The notes under the pieces were generated by a model. The model worked only from the letters and a program-made list of their open reading frames with translations, was not told the DNA's origin and made no database searches. A DNA stretch of 64,000 bases from Leptospira ellinghausenii (GTDB lineage: Bacteria > Spirochaetota > Leptospiria > Leptospirales > Leptospiraceae): contig NZ_BFAZ01000003.1 of assembly GCF_003114815.1 (NCBI RefSeq), forward strand, positions 124,001 through 188,000, in the 5' to 3' direction. Position numbers and translations under genes: made by a program. Positions within the stretch are counted from its first letter, which is position 1. Every line of letters starts with the position of its first letter. Shown piece after piece: positions 47,300 through 55,963 of this stretch.

Positions 47300-48832
47300 A
47301 TGAAGATACTGGACTGCACATTACGAGATGGTGGTTACTACACCAATTGGGATTTTGATAACGATTTAGTTAAAGTCTATTTCGAATCATTTAACCATTT
47401 GCCAATCGATTTTCTTGAAATTGGTTATAAAGCGTTTGCTGAAAATTACTATAAAGGTGAGTTTTACTACCTTCCACTTTTTCTGATAAAAAAAATCAAG
47501 TCAATCAGTAATAAAAATCTTGCAATTCTGCTGAATGGTAAGGACCTTTTTGAATCAAATATTGAGGACTTATTGCTTCCTTGTGTGGGTTTGATAGATC
47601 TAGTAAGAGTCGCAATTGATCCAAAAGATCTTAATAAATCATTAACATTGCTTAAGCGAATAAAATCTTTAGGGTTTAAAGTCGCATTGAATGTTATGTA
47701 TATGTCAAAATGGAAAACGATGAAATCATTTTTGACGGATTTACCACTAGTAAATGAAACTTGCGATTTTTTTTATATGGTTGATTCCTATGGCAGTGTA
47801 TACCCAGAAGATGTAAAAGAGATTACACAAACTGTAAAATCAATATTAAGTATACCGCTAGGTTTCCATGGTCACAATAATTTAGAAATGGCTCTTGTAA
47901 ACTCCCTAACTGCTCTTGAATATGGTGTCGAAATTATAGATTCTACTGTTACTGGAATGGGTAGAGGTGCTGGAAATTTAAAGACCGAGTTGATTTTAAC
48001 ACATCTTTCATCCAAAGGTTTATTGGAATTTGATTTTAACTATCTATCCAATTTGGTGGATAAGTTTAGTCAATTACAGAAACTCCATAATTGGGGGACA
48101 AATTTGCCTTACATGGTTTCTGGTAGTAATTCTTTACCACAGAAAGATGTGATGGAATGGATAACTAAAAGATTCTATTCTTTAAACTCTATAGTTGAAG
48201 CCTTACAAAATCAAAAAAGCAACTTACTTGATAAACCTAGAGTCGAAAGATTTAAACCAGAAAATAAATTTGAAAATGTCTTATTGATTGGTGGAGGTAA
48301 TTCGGTTCAACAACATTTTGAAGCGATAAGATCATTTGTTTATACAAACAAGAGTTCGATAACTATCGTACATGCCAGTTCAACAAATGCATACTTATTC
48401 AAAGATTTAGATTTCATACCGCAATACTTTTGTCTTGTTGGGAATGAGGGACATAGATTAGAAAGAGTTTACGACAATTCTCCTTTCAAGGGAATATGCA
48501 TTCTTCCACCACCTCCAAGAAAGTTAGGCATATATAAACCCGAGATTGCAAAAGATAAAATTTTTGAAATTGAGCAATCTACAATAAATCACCCGATAAA
48601 TGATACGCATACCATTTTGGCATTTGAAATTTCATCAATTTTGGAAGCAAAAAATGTTTATTTAGTAGGTTATGATGGATATCCAAAAGAAAGTATAACA
48701 TCCAAAATGCACGAGATGTTTATTGAGAATCAAAATATTTTCAATTTAGTCAAAAATCGATTCAAATTAATTTCGCTACTTCCTACATTGTATGATTTAA
48801 AAATTACTTCTCTCTATTCTTTGATTAAATAA
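47300..48832 (+). CDS. DmpG/HMGL-type aldolase fused to a Rossmann-like domain
   Basis: Residues 1-270 of this 510-residue protein form an HMGL-like barrel of the 4-hydroxy-2-oxovalerate aldolase kind. DCTLRDGGYYTNW at 4-16 carries the metal-binding aspartate, and GFHGHNN near 190 carries the two histidine ligands. Such enzymes join or split pyruvate and an aldehyde to a 4-hydroxy-2-keto acid. The C-terminal 180 residues (from about 323, FENVLLIGGGNSVQQHFEAI; later AKNVYLVGYDGYP) look like the DUF115 or GT42-like nucleotide-binding domain. It is the first gene of module C, with AAGGAATAA before the ATG. Sequence composition is markedly more AT-rich than in the left part. Confidence 0.75.
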   Translation: MKILDCTLRDGGYYTNWDFDNDLVKVYFESFNHLPIDFLEIGYKAFAENYYKGEFYYLPLFLIKKIKSISNKNLAILLNGKDLFESNIEDLLLPCVGLIDLVRVAIDPKDLNKSLTLLKRIKSLGFKVALNVMYMSKWKTMKSFLTDLPLVNETCDFFYMVDSYGSVYPEDVKEITQTVKSILSIPLGFHGHNNLEMALVNSLTALEYGVEIIDSTVTGMGRGAGNLKTELILTHLSSKGLLEFDFNYLSNLVDKFSQLQKLHNWGTNLPYMVSGSNSLPQKDVMEWITKRFYSLNSIVEALQNQKSNLLDKPRVERFKPENKFENVLLIGGGNSVQQHFEAIRSFVYTNKSSITIVHASSTNAYLFKDLDFIPQYFCLVGNEGHRLERVYDNSPFKGICILPPPPRKLGIYKPEIAKDKIFEIEQSTINHPINDTHTILAFEISSILEAKNVYLVGYDGYPKESITSKMHEMFIENQNIFNLVKNRFKLISLLPTLYDLKITSLYSLIK

Positions 48833-49603
48833 ATGAATAAATTAGAAAAATTTAAATTAAAATCCATAAACGAAAATACTCTAGGTTATTTCTCGAAAAC
48901 GACAGACAGCAGTTTGATCGAAGCTTCAATTTATTCAGGCTTCGACTTCGTTATTATTGATATGGAACATGGGCCAATTCAAACTGAGATGTTAAAGCAT
49001 CATTTGATGGCAACAAGTAGAAGTGAACTAATTTCAATAGTAAGGGTAGATTCTTATGACTCCAGCTTAATCGGAAAAGTCCTTGATTTAGGTGCGGATG
49101 GAATTCAAATACCTTCAGTAACTAGTGTTGATCAAGTTTTGAAAGTGATAAAACTATCAAAATTTTATCCAATCGGTGAAAGAGGAGTATGTCGGTTCGT
49201 GCGATCGGCAGAATATTCAAACCAAGATAGAAATGTGTATTTTCAAAAATCGAACGATTCGATCATAGTAATACAATTAGAAGGTAAAGAAGGAATTGAT
49301 AATTTTGATGATATTGTTCAAATACAAGGCGTAGATATAATATTTGTAGGACCTTATGATTTATCCCAATCACTTGGGATTCCTGGACAAATTGAGCATC
49401 CTATTATTATTGAAAAAATAACGGAATTACAATTTAAAGCAAAAGCAAAGGGAATTGCATTAGGTACTTTTTGCGATACTCCGCACATGTTAAAGCATTG
49501 GAGAAATTTAAATCTAGGATATTTAGCTTATTCTGTAGATATAGCAATATTTATGGAAAAACTCAAAGAAATCAATTCCCTGAGGATAAAGAAAGATCTA
49601 TGA
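48833..49603 (+). CDS. HpcH/HpaI-family aldolase
   Basis: The 256-residue protein is a class II pyruvate aldolase of the HpcH/HpaI family. The motifs FVIIDMEHGP (residues 39-48), GADGIQIPSV, IQLEGKEGIDN and FVGPYDLSQSLGIPG hold the metal-binding glutamate and aspartate. Such enzymes add pyruvate to an aldehyde and yield a 4-hydroxy-2-keto acid, the same bond as in a 3-deoxy-2-ulosonic acid. Its ATG follows directly on the stop of the DmpG-like gene, so the module holds two unrelated aldolases side by side. The 3' end overlaps the cytidylyltransferase gene by four bases. Confidence 0.85.
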   Translation: MNKLEKFKLKSINENTLGYFSKTTDSSLIEASIYSGFDFVIIDMEHGPIQTEMLKHHLMATSRSELISIVRVDSYDSSLIGKVLDLGADGIQIPSVTSVDQVLKVIKLSKFYPIGERGVCRFVRSAEYSNQDRNVYFQKSNDSIIVIQLEGKEGIDNFDDIVQIQGVDIIFVGPYDLSQSLGIPGQIEHPIIIEKITELQFKAKAKGIALGTFCDTPHMLKHWRNLNLGYLAYSVDIAIFMEKLKEINSLRIKKDL

Positions 49604-50316
49604 GAGTAACGGCATTATTGACTGGAAGAGGAAATAATTCTCTCAAAGATAAAAATGTTCTCCCAGTCTTCGGAAAACCATTATTGTATTACCCTGCTAC
49701 GGAAGCAAAGAAAGCTGAGTTAATAAATGATTATTTTGTTAGTAGTGATTGTGATAAGATATTGAATGCTGCACATCACTTAGGTTATGAAAAAATACTC
49801 AGACCCTCTGAATATGCAACTCCAACAGCTTTACATTCAGATGTTATTAAACATTCATTGGAAATAATGAAGTCAATGGGTCGCTTTCCAGATATACTAG
49901 TTGTGTTACTTGCTAATACTGTCATGGTTAAAAGTGAGTGGATTGTTAATTGTATAAATGAGATTTTAAATGATCCTAGTTTAACAGCTGCAGTACCGGT
50001 TTACTCGGACATGGATCATCATCCGTATCGAGCAAAGATGGTAAATAGCGAAGGTAACTTGGAACCTTTCTTTGACTTTTCTGGAAAGGCAATTTCATCA
50101 AACCGCCAAGAGTTACCAAAATCATATTTTTTGTGCCACAATTTTTGGGTATTAAATCTACGAAGTATCAAAGAAGGAGTAGGTTACCAACCTTGGACTT
50201 TTATGGGCAATCGAGTTAAACCATTTGAAGTTTCAAAAGCTTTTGACGTGCATACAATTGAAGATATTGAAATCTGCAAACAATGGCTCATAGAAAATAA
50301 TTTGGTCCCTTCTTAA
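49600..50316 (+). CDS. Cytidylyltransferase (third CMP-sugar synthase of the window)
   Basis: With the ATG at 49600 the protein has 238 residues and is a NeuA/KdsB-type nucleotidyltransferase. The start reads VTALLTGRGNNSLKDKN, a variant of the ARGGSKxxxxKN motif with TGRGNNSL in its place, followed by VFGKPLLYYPATEA. It is probably a CTP-dependent activator of the ulosonic acid that the aldolases could make. A longer frame upstream is open but overlaps the aldolase gene. The stop and the next start share one base (TAATG). Confidence 0.83.
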   Translation: MRVTALLTGRGNNSLKDKNVLPVFGKPLLYYPATEAKKAELINDYFVSSDCDKILNAAHHLGYEKILRPSEYATPTALHSDVIKHSLEIMKSMGRFPDILVVLLANTVMVKSEWIVNCINEILNDPSLTAAVPVYSDMDHHPYRAKMVNSEGNLEPFFDFSGKAISSNRQELPKSYFLCHNFWVLNLRSIKEGVGYQPWTFMGNRVKPFEVSKAFDVHTIEDIEICKQWLIENNLVPS

Positions 50317-50954
50317 TGTTTGAATCATTTAGACAAATTATTTGGGATTTTGATGGGGTAATTTTGGATTCCAATCCTTGGAGAACTCTTGGCTTTCGCG
50401 AAACTCTAAAGGATTATCCAGAAGAAAGTGTTCAGCAATTAATAGATTTTCATGAATCGAATGGTGGACTTTCAAGATATGCCAAGTTTAACTATTTTTT
50501 CAAAGATATTTTAAAGAATGAGCTAGATAATGACAAATTGAATGTTTTGCTTGAGAAGTTCAGGCTTATTATGTTAAAAAATTTAATCGATGAAAATTTA
50601 ATTATTAATGATAGCATTCAAGCAATAAAATTATTAAAGGATAAGGATTTGTTCATTATATCTGGCTCCGATCAGTCAGAATTGAATTATATTTGTGAAA
50701 GACTTAATCTCAGTAAATACTTTAAAAAAATATTGGGTTCTCCTCTAACAAAGAAGGAAAATATAAAAAATTTAATTCAGGAAGGATTAATTGATCCAAG
50801 TTTATCCTGTTTAATTGGTGATTCGCATAATGATTTCGAAGCGGCTACCGAATTTGGAATTCAATTTTACGGTTATAATAATGAAAAACTGAAAGGTTTA
50901 GGCAATTATATTGAATCATTCAAAGATTTGCTAAACTCTGACGGTCTAGGATAG
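50316..50954 (+). CDS. HAD-family phosphatase
   Basis: The 212-residue protein has the HAD motif I WDFDGVILDSNP near residue 10, motif II FIISGSDQSEL, and motif III/IV CLIGDSHNDFEAA. The small alpha-helical cap (residues 20-90) is of the phosphoglycolate phosphatase type. In this module it may remove phosphate from the condensation product before activation, as KdsC or the sialic acid 9-phosphate phosphatase do. Direct contact with the cytidylyltransferase gene supports that role; the substrate is not known. Confidence 0.85.
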   Translation: MFESFRQIIWDFDGVILDSNPWRTLGFRETLKDYPEESVQQLIDFHESNGGLSRYAKFNYFFKDILKNELDNDKLNVLLEKFRLIMLKNLIDENLIINDSIQAIKLLKDKDLFIISGSDQSELNYICERLNLSKYFKKILGSPLTKKENIKNLIQEGLIDPSLSCLIGDSHNDFEAATEFGIQFYGYNNEKLKGLGNYIESFKDLLNSDGLG

Positions 50955-50961
50955 GAAAAAT

Positions 50962-52146
50962 ATGAGTGAGTTGAAACCCAAAGTTTATAAAAAGCATAAT
51001 AGTTTTGATAATATTTCTTCGAGAATTAAGGAAGCTGTAGATTATCAAAAAATGCGTTCTATAAGGGTATTACGTGATTATCATGATGGTAAAATACCTA
51101 TTCAGCATTCTATTAAAAATAAATCCAATTTTGCGGAAATATTAAAAAGGGTAGAAAACGATCTAACTAGTGAAATTAAAGATCCGCTGCAGAGTCGATT
51201 TGAGATATCTCCATTTGCGGCAGAAGAAATGTATACTTACTCAGATGAAGAATTGATACGTTTCTTTTATCATCGATACCGATATGAAATATTTCCACAA
51301 AATTTCGAGTTGGATAATTATCCACCCGCACTACAAATTGAACCTTCTTCTTTATGCAATTATAAGTGTGTCTTTTGTTATCAGACTGACTCAAATTTTT
51401 TTAAAAAAACAAATTCATCGATGTCGATGATGTCATTTGAATTTTTTAAAGAGATTGTTGATGAAATAAATGGAGAAATAGAATTTGTAACTTTAGCTTC
51501 TCGTGGTGAGCCATTAATGGCTCCAGATATTTCCAAAATTTTAGAATATTCAAATGGTAAATTTCTAAATTTAAAGCTTAATACCAATGCATCTTTACTT
51601 ACAGAAAGCAAAATCCATTCATTATTATCTGGTTCTGTGAAGACTTTAGTTTTTTCAGCCGACGCAGCAGAAGAACCGCTTTACAGTCAATTGAGAGTAA
51701 ATGGAAAATTGGATAAAGTTCTTAAAAACATTGAACTATTTCGAACTATAAGAGAGAAAAGCTACCCCAATACTAAAATTATTACAAGAGTTTCAGGAGT
51801 TAAAGTTACTGAAAAGCAAGATATGGTTTCAATGGAGAAAGTATGGGGAGGATTGGTTGATCAAATTGCTTTTGTAAATTACAATCCATGGGAGAATATT
51901 TATGAATCGTCAGCAAATGGTCAAACTAAGCCTTGCTCAGATTTATATCGAAGAATGTTTGTATGGGCCGATGGTACCACAAATCCATGCGATAGTGATT
52001 ACAAATCCGAACTTAATGTTGGAAAATTTCCAGATCTAAATATCAGTGAACTTTGGCAGATGAGAAAATACACTAATTTACGAGAGGCACATAAATCAGG
52101 TAACCGACAACTAGTTCATCCATGTAAGGGTTGTGCAGTAGTTTGA
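50962..52146 (+). CDS. Radical SAM enzyme with SPASM-like tail
   Basis: The 394-residue protein carries the 4Fe-4S radical SAM motif C132-x3-C136-x2-C139 in LCNYKCVFCYQ. It has a GE-type SAM-binding region (TLASRGEPLMAP) and a C-terminal Cys-rich SPASM-like part (PCSDLYRRMFVWADGTTNPC, HPCKGC). The first 115 residues are extra and unrecognised. Such enzymes do radical chemistry on peptides or small molecules such as sugars. It lies between the HAD and SDR genes, so the sugar acid of module C is the likely target. The reaction cannot be told. Confidence 0.83.
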   Translation: MSELKPKVYKKHNSFDNISSRIKEAVDYQKMRSIRVLRDYHDGKIPIQHSIKNKSNFAEILKRVENDLTSEIKDPLQSRFEISPFAAEEMYTYSDEELIRFFYHRYRYEIFPQNFELDNYPPALQIEPSSLCNYKCVFCYQTDSNFFKKTNSSMSMMSFEFFKEIVDEINGEIEFVTLASRGEPLMAPDISKILEYSNGKFLNLKLNTNASLLTESKIHSLLSGSVKTLVFSADAAEEPLYSQLRVNGKLDKVLKNIELFRTIREKSYPNTKIITRVSGVKVTEKQDMVSMEKVWGGLVDQIAFVNYNPWENIYESSANGQTKPCSDLYRRMFVWADGTTNPCDSDYKSELNVGKFPDLNISELWQMRKYTNLREAHKSGNRQLVHPCKGCAVV

Positions 52147-52850
52147 TACCAACTGTGAATAGGGTAGCTCTAATCACTGGAGGAAGTTCAGATATTGGCA
52201 AGAAAATTGTACAGAAATTCCTTGATAATAACGTTAAAGTAATTGCTCAATTTAATTCTACCGAAATCGATATTGAAAGTGAAAACTTGAAAACTATCAA
52301 ATGTTCGTTCAATAAAAAGAAAGATTTAGAGGATTTTGTCCAGACTGTCTTTGAGTGTGAGTCAAATATAGATTTTCTTATCAATGCAGCAGGTATAATT
52401 GAAAATTGTAATTTTCTAGAGTGTTCTATGGAAGTAATGAACGAAGTATTTCAAGTGAACTTTTTCTCACATGCTTATCTGATGCAAATGTTTTTCCCTA
52501 TTATGGTTCGAAATAAATTCGGAAGGATTGTGTCTTTGAGTAGTATTGGATTGAAATTTGGTGGATCAATGAACTCGGCATATTATAGCGCTTCAAAATC
52601 TGCCCTGGAAGCAATAACTAGATCCTATGCCAAATTTGGAGCTCAATCTAATGTTCTTTGTAATACGATTAGAGTCGGTGTAATAGATACAAAAATTCAT
52701 AAAAATAAAGATATGGTAGAACGGTCGAAAATGATTCCAGTGAATCGATTAGGAAGACCTGAAGAGATAGCCGAAATGGTATTTTTTTTGTGCTCAGATA
52801 AAAGTGATTTTATCACTGGACAAGAATTTGCTGTAAGTGGCGGAGAATAA
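52143..52850 (+). CDS. Short-chain dehydrogenase/reductase
   Basis: This SDR of about 235 residues has ALITGGSSDIGKKIV near the start, NAAGIIEN in the middle and the catalytic S-Y-K set in SLSSIGLKFGG and YYSASKSAL. The start is uncertain: TTG codons at 52131 and 52143 and a GTG at 52155 are possible, and no ATG fits. The TTG at 52143 overlaps the stop of the radical SAM gene. It should oxidise or reduce a hydroxyl or ketone, perhaps after radical SAM action on the same substrate. Confidence 0.82.
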   Translation: MIPTVNRVALITGGSSDIGKKIVQKFLDNNVKVIAQFNSTEIDIESENLKTIKCSFNKKKDLEDFVQTVFECESNIDFLINAAGIIENCNFLECSMEVMNEVFQVNFFSHAYLMQMFFPIMVRNKFGRIVSLSSIGLKFGGSMNSAYYSASKSALEAITRSYAKFGAQSNVLCNTIRVGVIDTKIHKNKDMVERSKMIPVNRLGRPEEIAEMVFFLCSDKSDFITGQEFAVSGGE

Positions 52851-52877
52851 GATTCTTTTTTAACTAAACGATAAAGA

Positions 52878-54368
52878 ATGAATTCTGATTTAATCCCTGC
52901 GTATTTGCAAAAATATTATAAAGTCTTAAGTAATTTTGTACCCAATGCTTCAAAGTCTTGGTTGTACTCTACTTCCTTTTTCTTTTCCAAAGTTGGAGTC
53001 TATGATGCTTATCGAAATTATAGAACGATTGGTTATTTTTTTAAAATAAAACAAATATTGAAATATTATGCATATTCTTACTTAGCGTTATTCAAGTTTG
53101 CAATCAATAAACTCATATTTTTTTTATCTAGTTTAAAGTTCTCTATGAATGCTGAGAAATTGGTCATTATAGATACCTATGCGATTGTTGATAATCTTCT
53201 AAAAGGCACGAAATTAGCATCTGACTATTTTCCAAATTTGGTAGAAACTTTAAAAGTAAGAGGTTTAGATTATCTTATAATACCTCGTTTTTTTGGTTCA
53301 GATAATCCTTTCAAAATTCGGAAAGTTAATAAAATTCTTAAAGAATATGAGGGTAGGGTTGTAACTGAGTTTCAATTGCTTTCCTCTTTAGATTTATTAA
53401 AACTTTTTTTCTCCATAACTGTGTATCCTTTTCTTATGCTAAATTTATTATGCAAAATTAAATTAAGTGGGGAAGAACTTGATCCAAGATTAGTTTATTA
53501 TTTTTGGTCTGATTTAAATGGATCTAATTTTTTTGGAATTCTCAGGTATCTTTTTGGACTAAAGCTTGCGAAAATAATTCCTCCTAATTCGCAAATGGTA
53601 CAATGGTACGAAGGACAACCATATGAGAAATGTTTGAATCGTGCATTTAGATATAGTAATCTCGAAGTGAAAATATACGGGACTCAGTTTTTCATTTTCC
53701 CTCCTGAGTTATTAAATTCCTTTATAGATAGAAATGAATTTCACGAACACTTGCCGGATATTATTTTAGTTAACGGCGCTCATTATTTGGATAAAAACAC
53801 TGAAATGAGAGTCGGTCCGTCTATGCGATACTCTCGTTTGTTCAAGACTGAAATAGTGGAGCCAAAATCTGAGAAAATATTAGTGCTCTTATCATACTTT
53901 CATGAAAGCAATATTTTCATACTAAAACTACTACAACAATTGGGGGCTTATTCAGAAGAATTTTTCTCTATAAAAATGCATCCATCAACAAATATCTCTG
54001 AGATTAAAGAATTTTTACCAAAAAACTATAAAATTGTATATGATAATATTTATGACTTGTTTTCAAATCACGGCCTAGTTTTAGGAGCCTCTACTGGAGC
54101 ACTTGTAGAAGCGATAGCCTGTGGGTTGCCAGTGATTGTAATTTCAGAGAATGGCATGATCGACTATTCTTATCTTCCTGATTTTTGTAAAGGTGTGTTA
54201 TGGGAAGAGGCCTGTGACTTAGACTCTTTTGAATCTGCCAAAATTAAACTAATCAATGTAATAAGAAAAGAATCTGAACAACGATTAAACATGATTCAAA
54301 GAGTCAGAAATGAAATGTTTACTGAACCAACCGAACAAAGAATTCTAGAAGCATTTGAGTTAAGTTGA
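52878..54368 (+). CDS. Orphan surface-carbohydrate protein, GT-B-like transferase candidate
   Basis: The 496-residue protein has a hydrophobic stretch near residues 70-85 and another near 175-195. MVQWYEGQPYEKCLNRA near 240, SIKMHPSTNI near 363 and LGASTGALVEAIACGLPVIV near 400 resemble the D/E-D/E-G, HP and S/T motifs of GT-B sialyl- and Kdo-type transferases. I also recall a Leptospira family of surface carbohydrate biosynthesis proteins (LIC13510 type) with the YEGQP block. It closes module C and is followed by a 76-base gap. It is a candidate transferase for the third CMP-sugar. Confidence 0.65.
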   Translation: MNSDLIPAYLQKYYKVLSNFVPNASKSWLYSTSFFFSKVGVYDAYRNYRTIGYFFKIKQILKYYAYSYLALFKFAINKLIFFLSSLKFSMNAEKLVIIDTYAIVDNLLKGTKLASDYFPNLVETLKVRGLDYLIIPRFFGSDNPFKIRKVNKILKEYEGRVVTEFQLLSSLDLLKLFFSITVYPFLMLNLLCKIKLSGEELDPRLVYYFWSDLNGSNFFGILRYLFGLKLAKIIPPNSQMVQWYEGQPYEKCLNRAFRYSNLEVKIYGTQFFIFPPELLNSFIDRNEFHEHLPDIILVNGAHYLDKNTEMRVGPSMRYSRLFKTEIVEPKSEKILVLLSYFHESNIFILKLLQQLGAYSEEFFSIKMHPSTNISEIKEFLPKNYKIVYDNIYDLFSNHGLVLGASTGALVEAIACGLPVIVISENGMIDYSYLPDFCKGVLWEEACDLDSFESAKIKLINVIRKESEQRLNMIQRVRNEMFTEPTEQRILEAFELS

Positions 54369-54444
54369 ATTTTTGACAATATCCAAATAATATTTTCATT
54401 GAATATTCCCAAGCTAAATTAAGAAACCAGATATAAATATAAAA

Positions 54445-55545
54445 ATGAGTATTTCAAAACATTATAAAAACAAAAAAGTTTTAATCACTGGCCATACAGG
54501 ATTTAAAGGCGCTTGGCTTACGGCATGGCTTAAAAGGATGGGAGCTGATATTTGTGGGATTTCACTGGATCCCTTAACCAGTCCGAATCATTTCGAAGTT
54601 GCCAACCTTCAAGAGGGGATCATTGATCTAAGAATTGACATTCGAGATCCTGCTGGTTTAGAAAAGGCCATCTTAGATTTTAAACCTGATTATGTTTTTC
54701 ACCTCGCAGCGCAAGCCCTTGTTCGGAAATCCTATAATGACCCATTGGACACTTGGAATACCAATGTTATGGGAACTCTGCATGTATTAGAAGCGCTAAG
54801 GAATTTAGACAAACATTGTTCTGCAGTTCTTATCACAAGTGACAAATGTTATGATAATGTTGAATGGATTTGGGGTTATCGTGAGAATGATGCCTTGGGA
54901 GGACCTGATCCTTATAGTGCCTCAAAAGGTGCGGCAGAACTTGCTATTAAATCTCATATTAAGTCCTACTTTCCAAAAGATACGAGTAAGGTAAGAATAG
55001 CCTCTGCAAGGGCAGGAAACGTAATTGGTGGTGGCGACTGGTCAGAAGATCGTATCGTACCTGATTGTGTGAAAGCGTGGGCAAACCATGAGATCGTAGA
55101 ACTTAGAAATCCAATGGCAACCAGGCCTTGGCAACATGTATTAGAGCCTTTGAGTGGATATCTAAGTTTAGGTGTTCATTTAAACCAAAATAAAGATTTA
55201 CATGGTGAACCCTTTAATTTCGGACCATTAGCAAATCAAAATCATAGTGTTCTGGAATTGGTTAAACAAATGTCTATTCATTGGAACCAAGTAAAATGGA
55301 AAGATATATCAGGGGAAACAAAAGGTCCCTACGAATCAGGTTTGTTAAAGTTAAATTGTGATAAGGCACTTGCTCATTTAAAATGGGTGGCTGTCATGGG
55401 ATTTGAAGAAACAGTGCAGTTTACTTCTGAATGGTATAATGCATATTATAGCGATCCATCGGAAATTCAAAAAATGACAGATAGACAAATTGGACTGTAT
55501 CAAGATAAAGCAAAGTCCAAAGGTTTGGCTTGGGCAAATGACTAA
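54445..55545 (+). CDS. rfbG: CDP-glucose 4,6-dehydratase
   Basis: This 366-residue extended SDR starts with KVLITGHTGFKGAWLTAWLK. It has the catalytic TSDKCYDN (threonine, aspartate, lysine) and YSASKGAAEL, all typical for RfbG, and the late GGGDWSEDRIVPD block. It makes CDP-4-keto-6-deoxy-D-glucose. It is the first of four genes (rfbG, cupin, rfbF, epimerase) that overlap each other and form a CDP-deoxysugar unit. The usual third enzyme RfbH is not in the window. Confidence 0.93.
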   Translation: MSISKHYKNKKVLITGHTGFKGAWLTAWLKRMGADICGISLDPLTSPNHFEVANLQEGIIDLRIDIRDPAGLEKAILDFKPDYVFHLAAQALVRKSYNDPLDTWNTNVMGTLHVLEALRNLDKHCSAVLITSDKCYDNVEWIWGYRENDALGGPDPYSASKGAAELAIKSHIKSYFPKDTSKVRIASARAGNVIGGGDWSEDRIVPDCVKAWANHEIVELRNPMATRPWQHVLEPLSGYLSLGVHLNQNKDLHGEPFNFGPLANQNHSVLELVKQMSIHWNQVKWKDISGETKGPYESGLLKLNCDKALAHLKWVAVMGFEETVQFTSEWYNAYYSDPSEIQKMTDRQIGLYQDKAKSKGLAWAND

Positions 55546-55963
55546 GAAAGACATTATTGTCACTCCATTAAAGGAAATAGAGACTCCGGGCGGAAATGTA
55601 TTACATGCTATTAAATCTGTGGAAGCAACTTTTAAGGGATTAGGGGAAGTATACTTTTCTTGGATCGAATTTAATTTCATAAAGGCTTGGAAAAGACATA
55701 ATCGAATGTTTATGAATTTAGTTGTTCCTGTGGGAAATGTGAAGTTTGTTTTTTTTAATGAATCAACAAATGAATTTCGAGTAGAAACTATCGGCGAAAA
55801 AAACTACTGCCGTATCTCTGTTCCTCCTGGCATTTGGTTTGGGTTTCAAGGGATAGATTCACCAAAAAGTTTGGTTGTTAACATTTCCGACATTCTTCAT
55901 GAACCAACAGAGTCTGACAGGTTAGATTTAAAAAGTATCAATTATTATTGGGAGTCTTTTTGA
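55538..55963 (+). CDS. RmlC-like cupin, dTDP/CDP-sugar epimerase family
   Basis: The ATG at 55538 overlaps the end of rfbG and gives 141 residues. The protein is a single cupin barrel of the dTDP-4-dehydrorhamnose 3,5-epimerase family (GEVYFSWIEFNFIKAWKRH, then MNLVVPVGNVKFVFF and SVPPGIWFGFQG). It is shorter than RmlC (about 180 residues). In this setting it probably epimerises C3 and/or C5 of CDP-4-keto-6-deoxyglucose. An in-frame start at 55490 exists but is inside rfbG. Confidence 0.8.
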   Translation: MTKKDIIVTPLKEIETPGGNVLHAIKSVEATFKGLGEVYFSWIEFNFIKAWKRHNRMFMNLVVPVGNVKFVFFNESTNEFRVETIGEKNYCRISVPPGIWFGFQGIDSPKSLVVNISDILHEPTESDRLDLKSINYYWESF

